Source: Sulfurimonadaceae bacterium
Lineage (GTDB): Bacteria; Campylobacterota; Campylobacteria; Campylobacterales; Sulfurimonadaceae
Length of the DNA: 24,373 nucleotides
Direction: 5' to 3'
NCBI GenBank assembly: GCA_026193155.1
Contig: JAPHSI010000206.1
Location: 1-24,373 of the forward strand
Part shown: positions 7,897-14,738 of the stretch, piece by piece
Layout: every line of letters starts with the position of its first letter
Numbering within the stretch: position 1 is the stretch's first letter
The notes under the pieces: generated by a model
The model's database searches: none
What the model was told of the DNA's origin: nothing
The model's input: the letters and a program-made list of their open reading frames with translations, nothing else
Position numbers and translations under genes: made by a program

Positions 7897-8725
7897 AAGT
7901 TTTTGAACATAATTCATATCCGTAGTCTATAACCTCTTTGGCCTTTGTAAATTCAAATGTGCCACATAAATTTCTTGGTACATTTATCTCTATATCAGGT
8001 GGATAAGACGCGAGCTTCATACTAGCTATACTGCTTTGCATAGTCTCAAAAGACTTATTTGCTATCACATACATACCATCTTCTTTCGTTATGGATTCAG
8101 GAATAGATATTTTACTCATATAGCTTTTTATTTTTTTTGAAATACTAGGTTCCTTTTGTTTTAATATTGGTTCTTTTGTTGCTTCTCCACCTAGGTTTAC
8201 CGCTATGGTTAAATCCGTAGAGTCTTGAAAAGTTGGTGCAATAGGTACAGGATTTAAAACACCGCCATCAACTAATAATTTATCGTTATATCTATATGGA
8301 GTAAAAAATAGGGGTAAAGAGATAGAGGCTCGTATAGCCTTTAACAATGAGCCTTTATTTATCCAAACTTCTTTTTCTGCATCTATATCTGCTGCAACTG
8401 CTGTAAATTTTATTGGAAGATCTTCTATAGGTGAGTCACCTATTAACTCTTCCATTTTAGACATCAGTATATCTCCAGAAACAAAACCGCCTTTTCCTTT
8501 AAAATCTATTAGTTTTAACATGTCAATTACATCGATTTTTTCAATCCACTCCACATATACGTCAAGCTTACCCATTGCATAAAATCCACCAATCAAAGCA
8601 CCCATTGAACAACCTGATATAGATTCAATTACATAACCGTTGTCTTCAAGCCATTTAATAATACCTACATGTGCCATACCCCTTGCACCACCACTTCCTA
8701 GAACTAAAGAAACTCTTTTTTGCAT
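7883..8725 (-). CDS. Patatin-like phospholipase (RssA/NTE family)
   Basis: Serine hydrolase with a Ser-Asp dyad, probably acting on phospholipids or acyl esters. The oxyanion-hole motif GSGGARG is at 10-16. The nucleophile is S40 in GCSMG (GxSxG) and the catalytic Asp is D153 in VDGG. There is no signal peptide, so it is cytoplasmic, and its 280 residues match RssA-type proteins. I chose ATG 8725 over the adjacent in-frame TTG at 8728 because AAGGAA is about 7 bases from the ATG but only about 4 from the TTG. It converges on the HD-GYP gene with a 14-base overlap. The physiological substrate is unknown. Confidence 0.93.
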   Translation of the reverse strand: MQKRVSLVLGSGGARGMAHVGIIKWLEDNGYVIESISGCSMGALIGGFYAMGKLDVYVEWIEKIDVIDMLKLIDFKGKGGFVSGDILMSKMEELIGDSPIEDLPIKFTAVAADIDAEKEVWINKGSLLKAIRASISLPLFFTPYRYNDKLLVDGGVLNPVPIAPTFQDSTDLTIAVNLGGEATKEPILKQKEPSISKKIKSYMSKISIPESITKEDGMYVIANKSFETMQSSIASMKLASYPPDIEINVPRNLCGTFEFTKAKEVIDYGYELCSKTFIDS

Positions 8726-8782
8726 CAATCTTCCTTTTATTAAAAAAAATTATACATTATAATTATAAAAATATATATTTCA

Positions 8783-8791
8783 TGATATAAT
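8783..8791 (+). promoter_or_regulatory. Extended -10 promoter for 8836 diguanylate cyclase
   Basis: TGA-TATAAT lies 44 bases before the TTG start. The gene's Shine-Dalgarno AGAGGA (8825-8830) is 5 bases before the TTG. Other TATAAT-like words on the minus strand of this 110-base AT-rich gap could serve the patatin gene; I cannot rank them. Confidence 0.5.
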
Positions 8792-8835
8792 TACTTATCA
8801 CATAATTTTGATATATTTTTAGAAAGAGGATTTTT

Positions 8836-10446
8836 TTGGAAAAAAGTACTGCTAATATAAAAATTGTTAATAGTACAAAACTTATGTTTTTTGCCATAAT
8901 TGGAATTATAAGTTTAATAACAATCTTCTTTTTATACTTAGGGTATATGCATCATAAGTTTGCACTTGATTTGATAATAAAAGAGGAGAAGAACGTTGCT
9001 TCAAAAATTTATTATAATACCCTAAAAAGCACGGTTAAGAAATACGAATCAGAAGTTAGATATATACTAACAAAAGATGATATATTAGATGCATTTCAAA
9101 AACATGATAGAGACAAACTTCTTGAACTAACTCTACCCATATACAAAAAACTAACAACTGAAAATCCATATATAAAAATAATGCACTTTCATACTACCGA
9201 TACAAAAAGCTTTTTAAGACTCCATAAACCTGACAAATACGGAGACAATCTAAGTTCTATACGATATATGATAAATAGAGTTAACAAAACAAAAAAGAAA
9301 ACTATTGCTATGGAGGCCGGACGATATGGAATTTACTATAGACTGGCATTTCCGGTATTTAACAAAAAGAATGAGCATCTTGGTGTATTTGAGTTAGGTA
9401 TTAACATAAACTACATCTTAGATACTTTCAATCGAAACTACGATTTTAAAAGTATTGTTCTTTTAAAAAAAGATATATTCGATATAGTTTATGAGAATAA
9501 TAAAAATATAATTTATAATTCATACTCTAACGACTATTATTCGATAAAATCAGACGTAAAGCATACATGTAAATGTAATAAAGATGCTAATATTTGCTAC
9601 TGCACAACTGCCCCAATTTGTAATTGTGATAAAAACCAGAAATGTAACTGCTTTAACACTACAATAGAAGAAAATAAAAACACTATTTTAAAAAATGATA
9701 ATGATAGTAATATAATTTTTACGATAAATACTATAAAAGACATTTCAAACCAAGAGATAGGAAAAATTCTTTTTATAAAAAATCTAAATTTTTATACAGA
9801 CACCATAGATATGATAAAAAAAATATCTATACTATCTGTTTCAATATTACTTATTTTATCCATATATTTTATGAGAAAAATTTTTGCTAATTACATAAAT
9901 ATAATAGATAGTTACCAAAGCAAGTTGGAGATTAAGAACCGTACCCTTTTAAAACTTGTAAATACCGACTATCTTACAAAAGTTTATAATAGAAAATCAA
10001 TAGAAACAACTCTTATAAAAGAGATAAAAAGAGCTAAGAGATACAACAATGAGTTAGCTGTTATACTATTTGATATAGACAACTTTAAAAACATAAACGA
10101 TACCTATGGACATAATATTGGAGATAAGGTTCTTAAAAATATAGCTAAAGTTGTATCAATGACAATTAGAGAAACAGATATCTTCGGTAGATGGGGTGGA
10201 GAGGAATTTATAGTCATATCACCTCAAACCTCTTTAAAGAATGCAATACTTGTTGCAGAAAAAATCAGAAAAAGTATATATACATATAACTTTGATAATA
10301 TTGACAAAGTAAGTTGCAGTATAGGTGTAGCAAGGTTCAAAAGCGGTACTACACATGAATCTATTATACATGAAGCAGATATAGCTTTATATCAGGCCAA
10401 ACATAGCGGTAAAAACAAGGTACTGGATTTTGATAAGTTAAAATAA
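8836..10446 (+). CDS. Diguanylate cyclase with periplasmic dCache_3-like sensor and CxC-rich insertion
   Basis: 536 residues from a TTG with AGAGGA five bases upstream; the next ATG (8884) would cut into TM1. TM1 is about 17-37 and TM2 about 326-347. The periplasmic part has the dCache_3 pattern: HTTDTKSFLRLHKPDKYGD, then a Met-Glu-Ala-Gly-Arg block, then PVFNKKNEHLGVFELG. Inserted late in the sensor, residues 245-272 hold eight cysteines as four CxC pairs (245/247, 254/256, 262/264, 270/272), all facing the periplasm. The GGDEF domain has GGEEF at 454-458 and an RETD inhibitory site at 445-448, so it is predicted active. The Cys block suggests metal or redox sensing (inference). It lies directly upstream of another diguanylate cyclase on the same strand. 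Confidence 0.93.
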   Translation: MEKSTANIKIVNSTKLMFFAIIGIISLITIFFLYLGYMHHKFALDLIIKEEKNVASKIYYNTLKSTVKKYESEVRYILTKDDILDAFQKHDRDKLLELTLPIYKKLTTENPYIKIMHFHTTDTKSFLRLHKPDKYGDNLSSIRYMINRVNKTKKKTIAMEAGRYGIYYRLAFPVFNKKNEHLGVFELGININYILDTFNRNYDFKSIVLLKKDIFDIVYENNKNIIYNSYSNDYYSIKSDVKHTCKCNKDANICYCTTAPICNCDKNQKCNCFNTTIEENKNTILKNDNDSNIIFTINTIKDISNQEIGKILFIKNLNFYTDTIDMIKKISILSVSILLILSIYFMRKIFANYINIIDSYQSKLEIKNRTLLKLVNTDYLTKVYNRKSIETTLIKEIKRAKRYNNELAVILFDIDNFKNINDTYGHNIGDKVLKNIAKVVSMTIRETDIFGRWGGEEFIVISPQTSLKNAILVAEKIRKSIYTYNFDNIDKVSCSIGVARFKSGTTHESIIHEADIALYQAKHSGKNKVLDFDKLK

Positions 10447-10471
10447 ATTATCACTTATAAAATATATTAGT

Positions 10472-10477
10472 TATAAT
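10472..10477 (+). promoter_or_regulatory. Possible -10 box for the split diguanylate cyclase
   Basis: TATAAT 40 bases before the ATG at 10518. A second candidate, TATACT at 10492-10497, is closer. The 71-base gap from the previous gene leaves both independent transcription and read-through possible. Confidence 0.35.
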
Positions 10478-10517
10478 GTGTATATATGCTATATACTAAA
10501 AATCCGGGAACATTACA

Positions 10518-11255
10518 ATGGAATGGAAGAACTTTAAAACTATATTTGTAAAAAATATATTATACTTTTTATTTTTTGGAGTAACCGTTGCCCTCGTAAC
10601 AACTTATGTAAACTACAATATGGAAGTTCATAAAATACACAAAAAACTTTCACAAGATTCTACTTTTATTTCAATTGATATAAAATCTCACATTAAAAAG
10701 TATTTAGATAGGGTTGAGGACAGTATTAACTCTGTAAATACAAACCAACTATTTGTAAACTATCTAATTAACTCAACAAAACAATCAAAAGAAACACTTC
10801 AACAACTATTTGTAAATTCAATGAAAAATAATAATAATTTTTTTCAATTTAGATTTATAGATACTGATGGAAATGAAATAATTAGAGTTGATAAAGAAAA
10901 AAATTCAAAAAATATTTTTATAGTAGAAGAAAACAACTTGCAAAACAAATCAGATAGATACTATTTTATAGAAACTGTTCATAATAAAGTCGATAATTAT
11001 TGGTACTCAAAATTCGACTTAAATATAGAAAGAGGAGCAATTGAGAAACCGTTAAAGCCAACTATTAGAGTATCGAGGAATGTTTTTCATAAAGGCAAAT
11101 ATTATGGGATACTAATTGTTAATGTTGAAATGAAAAGTTTACTATCATATATAGGTAGGAATACAACATTTGATACATACTTGATTGATAATGACGGATA
11201 TTTTATTCTACATCCAAAGAAAGAAAGAAAGAAATTGGACAAGATATTTAAATAA
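10518..11255 (+). CDS. Split diguanylate cyclase, N-terminal fragment (Cache sensor)
   Basis: The frame starts at ATG 10518 and stops at 11255 after 245 residues. TM1 is about 12-31. The rest is a periplasmic double-Cache-like sensor: FRFIDTDGNEIIRVD at about 113-127, YYFIETVHNK near 154, PTIRVSRNVFHKGKYYGIL near 190, and DTYLIDNDGYFILHP before the break. The natural continuation (WTRYL..., second Cache lobe, TM2, PAS, GGDEF) is in the +1 frame downstream. The switch falls in an AAAG repeat at 11216-11234. Losing one AAAG unit would join both frames into a 622-residue protein. As sequenced, the product would be a membrane-anchored sensor without an output domain. It may be a phase-OFF allele, a pseudogene or a sequencing error. 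Confidence 0.85.
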   Translation: MEWKNFKTIFVKNILYFLFFGVTVALVTTYVNYNMEVHKIHKKLSQDSTFISIDIKSHIKKYLDRVEDSINSVNTNQLFVNYLINSTKQSKETLQQLFVNSMKNNNNFFQFRFIDTDGNEIIRVDKEKNSKNIFIVEENNLQNKSDRYYFIETVHNKVDNYWYSKFDLNIERGAIEKPLKPTIRVSRNVFHKGKYYGILIVNVEMKSLLSYIGRNTTFDTYLIDNDGYFILHPKKERKKLDKIFK

Positions 11256-12390
11256 TAAACAAACTATATTTACAGAATTTCCAGATTTAACAGAAGAAGA
11301 ATTTAATTCAAACAGTTTTGTTTCTAATGGATTTTTATACAATTTAGATGATTTTTTTAAAAACTCTGAACATATTAAGTTAGGCTTAATTGTAAAAGAC
11401 GAATATCTAAAAGATATTAAAAAAGACAATTTTGAGTTTGCTTTGAGTATAGGGATGATAATAATATTAATCTCGGTTCCTATAGGTATAATTGTTTCTA
11501 TTCCTACATCAAAATTATATATGAATATCAATACTCTTTATAAAGAAAATCTCAGACATATAGATACGATAGATAAACATGTAGCAACTATGGTAGTGAA
11601 CTTAAATAAAAATATTACTGATGTAAGTACTGCACTTTGCAAAATATCAGGTTATTCCAAAGAAGAACTTTTAGGTCAAACACCGTCTGTCTTTAAAAGT
11701 GGAAATATGGATGTACAAGTATATAAGGAGCTGTGGAATAAAATAAGTCAAAGATATGTATGGAGTGGTGAGCTGGAAAATAAAACTAAAAGCGGAGAAC
11801 CTTATTGGGTTGATGTGACAATTTTACCAAATTTAGATGAAAAAAATAATTTAATTAGTTTTACCTCTATAATGGAAGACATAACTGATAAAAAACTAAT
11901 AGAAAAAATTTCACAAACAGATAAACTTACTCAACTATATAACAGGGTTAAACTAGATGATAGTTTAGATTATGAAATTAATAGATATATAAGGTATAAA
12001 GACATATTTTCAGTTATTCTTATAGACATTGATTATTTTAAATCTGTTAATGATACTTATGGGCATCTAGTTGGGGATAATGTGCTAGTTGAGTTATCTA
12101 ATCAACTTAAAATTCATTGTAGAAACACAGACATCCTAGGTCGATGGGGTGGTGAAGAGTTTATGATTATATGTACAGATACAAATATTAAAGGTGCGAT
12201 AGAATTAGCAGAGCATTTGAGAAAAACTGTTGATACATTTGAATTTGAAATAGTTAAACATAAAACAATAAGTATTGGTGTTTCAGAAGTTACAAATGCG
12301 GATAATATAGAGACATTGATTAAAAGAGTTGATGAAAACCTTTACAAAGCAAAAAAAGAAGGAAGAAACAGAGTTATTTCAGACTCTTAA
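11185..12390 (+). CDS. Split diguanylate cyclase, C-terminal fragment (TM-PAS-GGDEF)
   Basis: Continuation of the preceding gene in the +1 frame. The first in-frame ATG, 11185, is inside the N-terminal fragment; authentic homologous sequence starts only after the AAAG repeat, at ERNWTRYLNNKQTIFTEFP. It carries the end of the Cache sensor, a TM helix (about 90-111 of this frame), a PAS domain with PAC (about 135-235, DITDKK at its end) and a GGDEF domain. That domain has GGEEF at 322-326 and the inhibitory site RNTD nine residues before. All catalytic residues are intact, so the frame break looks recent or reversible. There is no ribosome site near 11185, so independent translation is doubtful. 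It ends at a bidirectional hairpin shared with groEL. Confidence 0.85.
   Translation: MIMTDILFYIQRKKERNWTRYLNNKQTIFTEFPDLTEEEFNSNSFVSNGFLYNLDDFFKNSEHIKLGLIVKDEYLKDIKKDNFEFALSIGMIIILISVPIGIIVSIPTSKLYMNINTLYKENLRHIDTIDKHVATMVVNLNKNITDVSTALCKISGYSKEELLGQTPSVFKSGNMDVQVYKELWNKISQRYVWSGELENKTKSGEPYWVDVTILPNLDEKNNLISFTSIMEDITDKKLIEKISQTDKLTQLYNRVKLDDSLDYEINRYIRYKDIFSVILIDIDYFKSVNDTYGHLVGDNVLVELSNQLKIHCRNTDILGRWGGEEFMIICTDTNIKGAIELAEHLRKTVDTFEFEIVKHKTISIGVSEVTNADNIETLIKRVDENLYKAKKEGRNRVISDS
11216..11234 (+). repeat. AAAG tetranucleotide repeat at the frame break
   Basis: Four exact AAAG units plus a final AAA (19 bases), inside the diguanylate cyclase gene at codon 233-240. Deleting one unit gives HPKKERNWTRYL in a continuous frame. 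The total then becomes 1869 bases, exactly 623 codons including the stop. Tetranucleotide tracts in coding sequence are classic slipped-strand sites, although four units is short. Confidence 0.8.
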
Positions 12391-12399
12391 AGGCTGAGT

Positions 12400-12420
12400 A
12401 AAAAAGCTAAAAGCTTTTTT
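12400..12420. terminator. Bidirectional hairpin terminator
   Basis: Perfect inverted repeat AAAAAAGCT / AGCTTTTTT around a 3-base AAA loop. It has T-runs on both strands and lies between the convergent diguanylate cyclase and groEL. It overlaps the groEL stop codon. The stem has few GC pairs, so efficiency is uncertain. Confidence 0.65.
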
Positions 12421-14056
12421 ACATCATACCAGGCATTCCCATTTGTGGAGGCATACCGCCACCCATATCAGCAGGCTCATCTTTAGGAATTTCAAAAATA
12501 GCAGCTTCAGTAGTTAAAAGTAAACTTGAAACAGATGTAGCATTAGTTAGTGCTACACGCTCTACTTTGTATGGATCGATAATTCCTGCTTCAAACATAT
12601 CTACATATTCACCAGTAGCTGCATTAAAACCTAAGTTTTCGTTATCAGAACTCTCTATAGCATTTACGACAACACCTGTATCGTAACCTGCATTTTGAGC
12701 TATTTGTTTAATAGGGGCTTTTACAGCACGAAGTATAATCTCACAACCTATTCTTTGATCATGTTCTTCAAGTTCAAGATTAACTTTAGCAGCAGCACGA
12801 ACAAGTGCAGCTCCTCCACCGATAACTATACCCTCTTCTACAGCCGCTTTTGTTGCACTTAGTGCATCATCAACTCTGTCTTTTCTCTCTTTCATTTCAG
12901 TCTCTGTAGCAGCACCAACTTTTATAACCGCTACACCACCTGAAAGTTTTGCAAGACGTTCTTGAAGTTTTTCTTTATCGTACTCACTAGATGTAGCATC
13001 TATTTGAGTACGAATCTCAGAAATTCTTTGTTTAACTTGTGCCTCATCACCCGCACCGTTTACTATAACTGTGTTGTCTTTATCGATTACAACACGTGCA
13101 GCTTCACCTAACATCTGAATATTTGCACCCTCTAAAGTATGTCCTGTTTCTTCACTAATTACCACACCTTGAGTAAGGATAGCAATATCTTGTAACATAG
13201 CTTTACGTCTGTCACCAAAACCAGGAGCTTTAACAGCTGAAATATTTAATACACCTCGAAGTTTATTTACAACTAGAGTTGAAAGTGCTTCACCCTCTAC
13301 ATCTTCTGCAATAATTAAAAGTGGACGGTTAGTTTTTTGAACTTGTTCTAGTACCGGAAGTAAGTCTTTTAGCGAGTTAATTTTACTATCTACTAAAAGA
13401 ATGTACGGGTTTTCTATCTCAGCAATCATTTTTTCAGTATTTGTAATGAAATACGGACTTAAATAACCACGATCAAACTGCATACCTTCAACAACATCTA
13501 ACTCATCAGCTATACCTTTAGCCTCTTCAACGGTTATAACACCGTCTTGACCGACTTTTTCCATAGCTTCAGCTATCATATCACCAATCTCTTTATCAGA
13601 GTTTGCAGAGATAGTAGCAACTTGTGCTATTTCACTTTTATCTTTTATAGCTTTAGACGAAGCTTTTAAGTTAGCTAAAATAGCCTCACATGCTTTATCC
13701 ATACCACGCTTAACTTCAACAGGGTTAGCACCGGCTGTGATATTTCTAAGACCTTCACTAAAAATAGCATTTGCTAAAACGGTAGCTGTAGTAGTACCGT
13801 CCCCTGCTTCATCAGCAGTGTTAGAAGCCACTTCTTTTACAAGTTGAGCACCCATATCTTCTAGTTTATCGCTTAATTCTATTTCACGAGCAACCGATAC
13901 ACCGTCTTTAGTAATTATTGGGCTACCATAACTTTTTTGAATTAAAACATTACGACCGCGTGGACCCATAGTAACTTTTACAGCATCACATAGTTGTGCT
14001 ACACCACGTGCAAGTTGATTTCTTGCATCATCAGAAAAAATAATCTCTTTTGCCAT
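12419..14056 (-). CDS. groEL: Chaperonin GroEL (HSP60)
   Basis: ATP-driven cytoplasmic folding chamber, a tetradecamer that works with GroES. The 545 residues are typical. N-terminus MAKEIIFSDDARNQLARGV. The nucleotide-binding block is AGDGTTTATVLA (around residues 85-96). The family signature AAVEEGIVIGGGAAL is present, and the Gly/Met tail ends MGMPGMM. Shine-Dalgarno AAGGAA lies before the ATG. It follows groES by 11 bases and is transcribed from the promoter upstream of groES. The downstream end is the AAAAAAGCT hairpin. Confidence 0.98.
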   Translation of the reverse strand: MAKEIIFSDDARNQLARGVAQLCDAVKVTMGPRGRNVLIQKSYGSPIITKDGVSVAREIELSDKLEDMGAQLVKEVASNTADEAGDGTTTATVLANAIFSEGLRNITAGANPVEVKRGMDKACEAILANLKASSKAIKDKSEIAQVATISANSDKEIGDMIAEAMEKVGQDGVITVEEAKGIADELDVVEGMQFDRGYLSPYFITNTEKMIAEIENPYILLVDSKINSLKDLLPVLEQVQKTNRPLLIIAEDVEGEALSTLVVNKLRGVLNISAVKAPGFGDRRKAMLQDIAILTQGVVISEETGHTLEGANIQMLGEAARVVIDKDNTVIVNGAGDEAQVKQRISEIRTQIDATSSEYDKEKLQERLAKLSGGVAVIKVGAATETEMKERKDRVDDALSATKAAVEEGIVIGGGAALVRAAAKVNLELEEHDQRIGCEIILRAVKAPIKQIAQNAGYDTGVVVNAIESSDNENLGFNAATGEYVDMFEAGIIDPYKVERVALTNATSVSSLLLTTEAAIFEIPKDEPADMGGGMPPQMGMPGMM

Positions 14057-14067
14057 CTTTAAATTCC

Positions 14068-14328
14068 TTAACCTATAATTCCAAAAATATCTTCAACATC
14101 TATAACTAAGTACTTTTCACCTTCAAGTGAAACCTCATTACCAGAAAACTTACCAAATAGAACTTTATTTCCATTTTTTAGTTCACTTACTTCACTGCTT
14201 ATGGCTACTACTTCACCTTGAGACGGTTTTTCAGCAGCATTATCCGGAATAATTATTCCTGAAGCAGTTGTATTTGCCTCTTCTAATCTTTTTACTAATA
14301 CTCTCTTACCTAATGGTGTAAAATTCAT
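14068..14328 (-). CDS. groES: Co-chaperonin GroES
   Basis: Heptameric lid of GroEL. At 86 residues it lacks the C-terminal extension found in Helicobacter HspA, so there is no His/Cys-rich nickel tail. Typical motifs: FTPLGKRVLVKR at the start, the mobile loop EEANTTASGIIIPDNAAEKP at about 17-36, and KVLFGKFSGNEV. ATG with a strong AAGGAG at the expected spacing. First gene of the groES-groEL operon. Confidence 0.97.
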   Translation of the reverse strand: MNFTPLGKRVLVKRLEEANTTASGIIIPDNAAEKPSQGEVVAISSEVSELKNGNKVLFGKFSGNEVSLEGEKYLVIDVEDIFGIIG

Positions 14329-14364
14329 TTTAACTCCTTATAAACAGTCTAAATTAATATGCGA

Positions 14365-14393
14365 ATATTACTAAAAATTGGTAACAAAGTCAA
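14365..14393 (-). promoter_or_regulatory. Sigma-70 promoter of groES-groEL
   Basis: On the minus strand TTGACT (14388-14393) and TAATAT (14365-14370) are separated by exactly 17 bases, about 37 bases upstream of the groES ATG. The -10 overlaps a perfect inverted repeat TAATAT-GCGA-ATATTA (14355-14370). I find neither a CIRCE (HrcA) nor a HAIR (HspR) element in the 14329-14530 region. Confidence 0.75.
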
Positions 14394-14507
14394 CATCTTT
14401 AGTCTATTTAACTCAACTTTAATATACACAATTAACTAAAGTTTATTTAGCTCTGAATTTTACTAAGAAAATTTTATAACGAAAGCTTTTTTAAAGTTTT
14501 TAAGTAG

Positions 14508-14513
14508 TATAAT
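14508..14513 (+). promoter_or_regulatory. -10 box of tRNA gene
   Basis: TATAAT 19 bases before the mature tRNA 5' end, preceded by a T-rich stretch instead of a clear -35 box, as is usual in Campylobacterota. Confidence 0.6.
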
Positions 14514-14532
14514 TCCACCCTCTTAAACGGAT

Positions 14533-14609
14533 GTCAAGGTAGCTCAGCTGGTTAGAGCGCTGGTCTCATAAGCCGGAGGTCGAGAGTTCAAGTCTCTCTC
14601 TTGACACCA
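14533..14609 (+). tRNA. tRNA with CAT anticodon (elongator Met, or Ile2)
   Basis: 77 bases including an encoded CCA. Acceptor GTCAAGG pairs with TCTTGAC (one G-U), then discriminator A and CCA. D-arm GCTC/GAGC with U8-A9. Anticodon loop CTCATAA gives CAT. T-arm GAGAG-TTCAAGT-CTCTC. The paired 1-72 base pair and the lack of three G-C pairs in the anticodon stem exclude the initiator tRNA. Elongator Met and lysidine-modified Ile2 share this anticodon and I cannot separate them by eye. It is not flanked by an integrase. Confidence 0.92.
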
Positions 14610-14726
14610 TCCATAAAAAAATCCCTGAATTAAAATAAATATATTAATCATTATGCAATACATAGACTATTTCTTTAAAATATATATAAATTAAGAAACT
14701 AATTTATATATTTTAGATATATATGA

Positions 14727-14732
14727 TAAAAT
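14727..14732 (+). promoter_or_regulatory. Candidate -10 box of hybrid kinase (leaderless start)
   Basis: TGA-TAAAAT, then ATTCAA, then the ATG at 14739, the same 6-base spacing as at 2751-2756. The rest of the 129-base gap after the tRNA is AT-rich with no other recognisable signal. Confidence 0.4.
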
Positions 14733-14738
14733 ATTCAA

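Noticed and set aside
9568..9651. CxC cluster as c-type heme sites
   Set aside because: No CxxCH motif occurs; the spacing is CxC throughout.
11185..11255. Programmed ribosomal frameshift in the split cyclase
   Set aside because: The needed shift is +1 and I see no recognised +1 site or stimulator; a gain or loss of AAAG units explains the break more simply.
14329..14530. CIRCE or HAIR operator upstream of groES
   Set aside because: Neither the TTAGCACTC/GAGTGCTAA nor the CTTGAGT/ACTCAAG pair is present.
14533..14609. tRNA as an integration site for a mobile island
   Set aside because: No integrase, no direct repeat of the tRNA 3' end and no phage-like genes nearby; flanking genes are ordinary chromosomal genes.
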